Part shown: positions 61,779 to 64,000 of the stretch, piece by piece
How positions within the stretch are numbered: position 1 is the first letter of the stretch
Layout of the letters: each line of letters starts with the position of its first letter
Assembly: GCF_004054105.1 (NCBI RefSeq)
Contig: NZ_SBLC01000008.1
Coordinates: 62,001-126,000 of the forward strand
Length of the DNA stretch: 64,000 nucleotides
Source of the DNA: Falsigemmobacter intermedius
GTDB lineage: Bacteria; Pseudomonadota; Alphaproteobacteria; Rhodobacterales; Rhodobacteraceae
Direction of reading: 5' to 3'
Notes under the pieces: generated by a model
Database searches by the model: none
Told to the model about the DNA's origin: nothing
What the model saw: only the letters and a program-made list of their open reading frames with translations
Program-made: the position numbers and the translations under genes

Positions 61779-62912
61779 ATGATACGCCACGTGACTGCCG
61801 CATTGCTCGTCTCTGCGAGCTTCAGCCTGCCCGCGGCTGCAAAGAACCTGAACTATGCCCATGGCTATCCGGCCGATTCCGCAGTCGGCAAAGCCGCTGT
61901 GACCTTCGCCGAGCAGGTTGAAAAGAAATCCGATGCCGCGCTGTCGGTAAAGCCATTCGCCATGTCGCTGCTGAGCCTGAGTGAAACCGGGCCTGGGCTG
62001 CGCGACGGGATGGCGGATATCGGCTATGTGCTGACGCCCTATTACTCGGCGGAATATGCAACCAGCCTGCTGTTGCACGAGATGAACCTGCTGGTGAACC
62101 TTGGCCAGGACAAAGGCATCGAGTCCTTTGCCTATGCCGGTGCAATCGCAGATTACACGCTGAACTCCTGCCCGGAATGTCAGACGGAATTCGCAGCGCA
62201 GAACCAGGTCTACACCGGCACCGGTGTGACCTCGCTCTACGGGCTGCAGTGCAAATCGCCGGTCGCAAAGATTGAGGATCTGGCCGGCAAGCGCGTGCGC
62301 ACGGCCGGCGCAGGCTTTGTCCGCTTTGCAGAGCACTTCAAAGCCGTGGCCGTGCCGCTTCCGATCAATGAGGTCTATGAGGCCCTGTCGCAGGGCGTGA
62401 TCGACTGCGCGATGCTCAGCACGCCGGAGCTCATCAACTACAATATGTTCGACGTGGTCACCGATGTGACGCTGAACGTGCCGGGCGGACTTTTCGCAGG
62501 CGTGGCAGGCACCAACGTCAACCGCAGCGTCTGGCAGGCTCTGTCCACCGAAGAGCGTGCGGCGCTGATCTGGGGCGCAAGCCATATGGCTGCGGCGATG
62601 ACCTGGAACTTCGTTGAACAGGAAGCCGAAGCCATCCGCATGGCGGAAGAAAAAGGCATCCGCATTCACACGCCCGATGAGGCCATGCTCGCCCCCGTAC
62701 GCGCCTTTGTGGAAAATGACCTCAAGACCATGGTCGATGTGTTCAAATCGACCTACCGGGTTGAGCGCACGGCTGAAATCGCTGCCGAATTCCCCGCTGT
62801 GCTGGAGCGCTGGCGCGGCCTGGTGAAAGGCGTGGGCTCTTATGAAGATCTGCAGAAGATCTATTGGGACGAGCTTTATTCCAAAATCGATCCTGCGACC
62901 TACGGACTGTAA
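61779..62912 (+). CDS. TRAP transporter periplasmic solute-binding protein (DctP type)
   Basis: 377 residues. Signal peptide MIRHVTAALLVSASFSLPAAA; mature protein starts KNLNYAHGYPADS. DctP-family features: the motif region GLQCKSPVAKIEDLAGKRVRTAG with the carboxylate-binding Arg, EVYEALSQGVIDC and the closing helices. Two Cys pairs (CPEC, LQC/DC) may be structural. Start at 61779 has AAGGGAG. It delivers solute to the DctQ/DctM proteins downstream. Ligand unknown; acids are usual. Confidence 0.9.
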   Translation: MIRHVTAALLVSASFSLPAAAKNLNYAHGYPADSAVGKAAVTFAEQVEKKSDAALSVKPFAMSLLSLSETGPGLRDGMADIGYVLTPYYSAEYATSLLLHEMNLLVNLGQDKGIESFAYAGAIADYTLNSCPECQTEFAAQNQVYTGTGVTSLYGLQCKSPVAKIEDLAGKRVRTAGAGFVRFAEHFKAVAVPLPINEVYEALSQGVIDCAMLSTPELINYNMFDVVTDVTLNVPGGLFAGVAGTNVNRSVWQALSTEERAALIWGASHMAAAMTWNFVEQEAEAIRMAEEKGIRIHTPDEAMLAPVRAFVENDLKTMVDVFKSTYRVERTAEIAAEFPAVLERWRGLVKGVGSYEDLQKIYWDELYSKIDPATYGL

Positions 62913-62969
62913 GAGCGCTTCCGCCCTGCGCCGGACGCGTGGGGCGGTCTCACAGGAAAGTTCAGACTG

Positions 62970-63518
62970 ATGACAGCCTTAACCCTTGGGTTGACCCGGC
63001 TGAGCAACTGGACGGCGGCTCTTGCCGCCGTCGCGGTCGCTCTGCTGGTGCTGCATGTCACGATCGACGTGATCATGCGCTATTTTTTCAATGCACCACT
63101 CGCGGGTACGATTCTTTACGTGGCCTCCTTTTACATGGTCGCCATCGCCTTTCTGCCCCAGGCCCTGACCGAGAAAGACGACGCGCAGATCTCGGTCGAT
63201 CTGCTCTATGACTTCTTCCCCCCAGCGCTGCGGCGCGCGGTTCTGAGCCTTGGCTATCTTCTGACCGTGATCGCCGCTGGCCTGCTGGCTGTTCGCACAG
63301 GACAGGAGGCGCTGAGCAAATATGCGCTCGGGACGTTCTCCATTGAGGGGCAGACCCGGATTGCCACCTGGCCCAGCTATTTCCTGCCGCCCCTCGGCTT
63401 TGGTCTGATGACGCTGGTCGCCTTCTGCCGCTTTTTGCTGTCGTTAAGCCCCTCTGCGCCTGAAATGCCCCGAACACCGGTGGGCGGCGAGACGGGAGAC
63501 GGGGAGACGATGCCGTGA
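62970..63518 (+). CDS. TRAP transporter small membrane subunit (DctQ type)
   Basis: 182 residues with four membrane segments (about 13-35, 45-68, 87-110, 130-155), typical DctQ, including FFNAPLAGTILYVASFYMV and KDDAQISVDLLYDF. The C-terminus is a Pro/Gly tail. It couples with the large subunit. Its TGA overlaps the GTG start of the DctM gene, so translation is coupled. Confidence 0.87.
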   Translation: MTALTLGLTRLSNWTAALAAVAVALLVLHVTIDVIMRYFFNAPLAGTILYVASFYMVAIAFLPQALTEKDDAQISVDLLYDFFPPALRRAVLSLGYLLTVIAAGLLAVRTGQEALSKYALGTFSIEGQTRIATWPSYFLPPLGFGLMTLVAFCRFLLSLSPSAPEMPRTPVGGETGDGETMP

Positions 63519-64000
63519 GTGAACTTCAGATTGCCTTCGTCTTTCTCGGTATTCTCTTCACCCTCATCCTGATCCGCATCCCGATTGGGATCTCGCTGAT
63601 CCTGGTCTCCTTCGGGGGGCTGTGGTCGCAGATGGGCTGGAATGTGGCCTGGGGCTCGCTGGGGGTGGTGCCGCACAGTTTTGTGTCGAGCTGGGTTCTG
63701 AGCGCGATCCCTGCGTTTCTCTTCATGGGGTTCATCTGCTATCACACCCGCATGACCCAGGGGCTGTTTCAGGCCGCACAGATGTGGCTCTCGGGGCTGC
63801 CGGGCGGGCTGGCCATTGCCTCGATCCTCGGGTGCTCGGGCTTCGCCGCGGTGACGGGCTCGTCGCTCGCCTGCTCTGCCGCCATGGGCAAGATCGCCAT
63901 TCCCGAGATGATGCGTCACCGCTACAGCGCAGAGCTTGCCACCGGAACGGTCGCCGCAGCCGGCACCATCGGCGCGCTGATCCCGCCCTCAATTCTGATG
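63515..64000 (+). CDS. TRAP transporter large permease subunit (DctM type), 3' end missing
   Basis: Starts GTG at 63515, overlapping the DctQ stop by four bases (GTGA). 162 codons are visible before the window ends, without a stop. The sequence IAFVFLGILFTLILIRIPIGISLIL, the loop with FLFMGFICYHTRMTQGLF and GSSLACSAAMGKIAIPEMMR...GTIGALIPPSILM are DctM hallmarks. This is the 12-helix channel part; the remaining two thirds lie outside the window. Confidence 0.92.
   Translation, partial: MSELQIAFVFLGILFTLILIRIPIGISLILVSFGGLWSQMGWNVAWGSLGVVPHSFVSSWVLSAIPAFLFMGFICYHTRMTQGLFQAAQMWLSGLPGGLAIASILGCSGFAAVTGSSLACSAAMGKIAIPEMMRHRYSAELATGTVAAAGTIGALIPPSILM

Overview
The window looks like chromosomal core DNA of a GC-rich alphaproteobacterium of the Rhodobacterales (Rhodobacter/Paracoccus-like). 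This is judged from the order phaZ-phaC-phaP-phaR, the TrcR/DUF1013 regulator, the style of the ribosomal and RNA polymerase proteins, the serC leader, the two-gene MetH and a TRAP transporter. I see no prophage, insertion sequence, plasmid function or CRISPR array. No rRNA gene is present, and there is one tRNA (Ser, anticodon UGA).

Layout, left half. 1-9 kb: a fused SecDF (5' end outside the window), a hotdog thioesterase, a small Cys-phosphatase coupled to a YpfJ-type zinc protease, dnaX-ebfC-recR, TrcR, RNase T2 and a cold-shock protein. 9-14.6 kb: thrS, a small secreted protein, an outer-membrane channel-like protein and two alpha/beta hydrolases. 14.6-19.2 kb: the polyhydroxybutyrate module (depolymerase, synthase, phasin, PhaR repressor) with TGC-rich inverted repeats that look like PhaR operators. 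19.2-22.7 kb: a gamma-glutamyl-polyamine type module (FAD oxidase, glutamine amidotransferase, glutamine-synthetase-like ligase). 22.7-28.8 kb: a DEAD-box helicase with a repetitive basic tail, a sulfite-oxidase-fold protein without any cysteine coupled to a hybrid histidine kinase, and a VanZ-like protein.

Layout, right half. 28.9-40.9 kb: the minus-strand transcription/translation block secE-nusG-rplK-rplA-rplJ-rplL-rpoB-rpoC, with structured intercistronic RNA. 41-46 kb: a short-chain dehydrogenase, methionine synthase split into two coupled genes, and tRNA-Ser. 46.4-48.5 kb: groES-groEL under a CIRCE operator. 48.6-55.3 kb: a TraB-like protein, serB, a Gly/Met-rich membrane protein, a small conserved protein, a lipocalin without signal peptide, and serC-serA behind a serC-type RNA leader. 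55.3-64 kb: a small secreted protein, D-lactate dehydrogenase, an AEC carrier, S-formylglutathione hydrolase, a DUF188 protein, an EamA transporter, an ornithine cyclodeaminase homologue and a TRAP transporter cut by the window end.

The best leads are not whole new gene systems. They are (i) a dispersed intergenic element present four times, with a fixed AT-rich core joined to a GC-rich hairpin; (ii) the serC leader, whose outer helix competes with a hairpin that holds the Shine-Dalgarno; (iii) the cysteine-less molybdopterin-fold protein fused by translational coupling to a PAS-HisKA-REC-HPt kinase; and (iv) matching inverted repeats around the PHB genes. Everything was read by eye from the sequence; no search or folding program was run.
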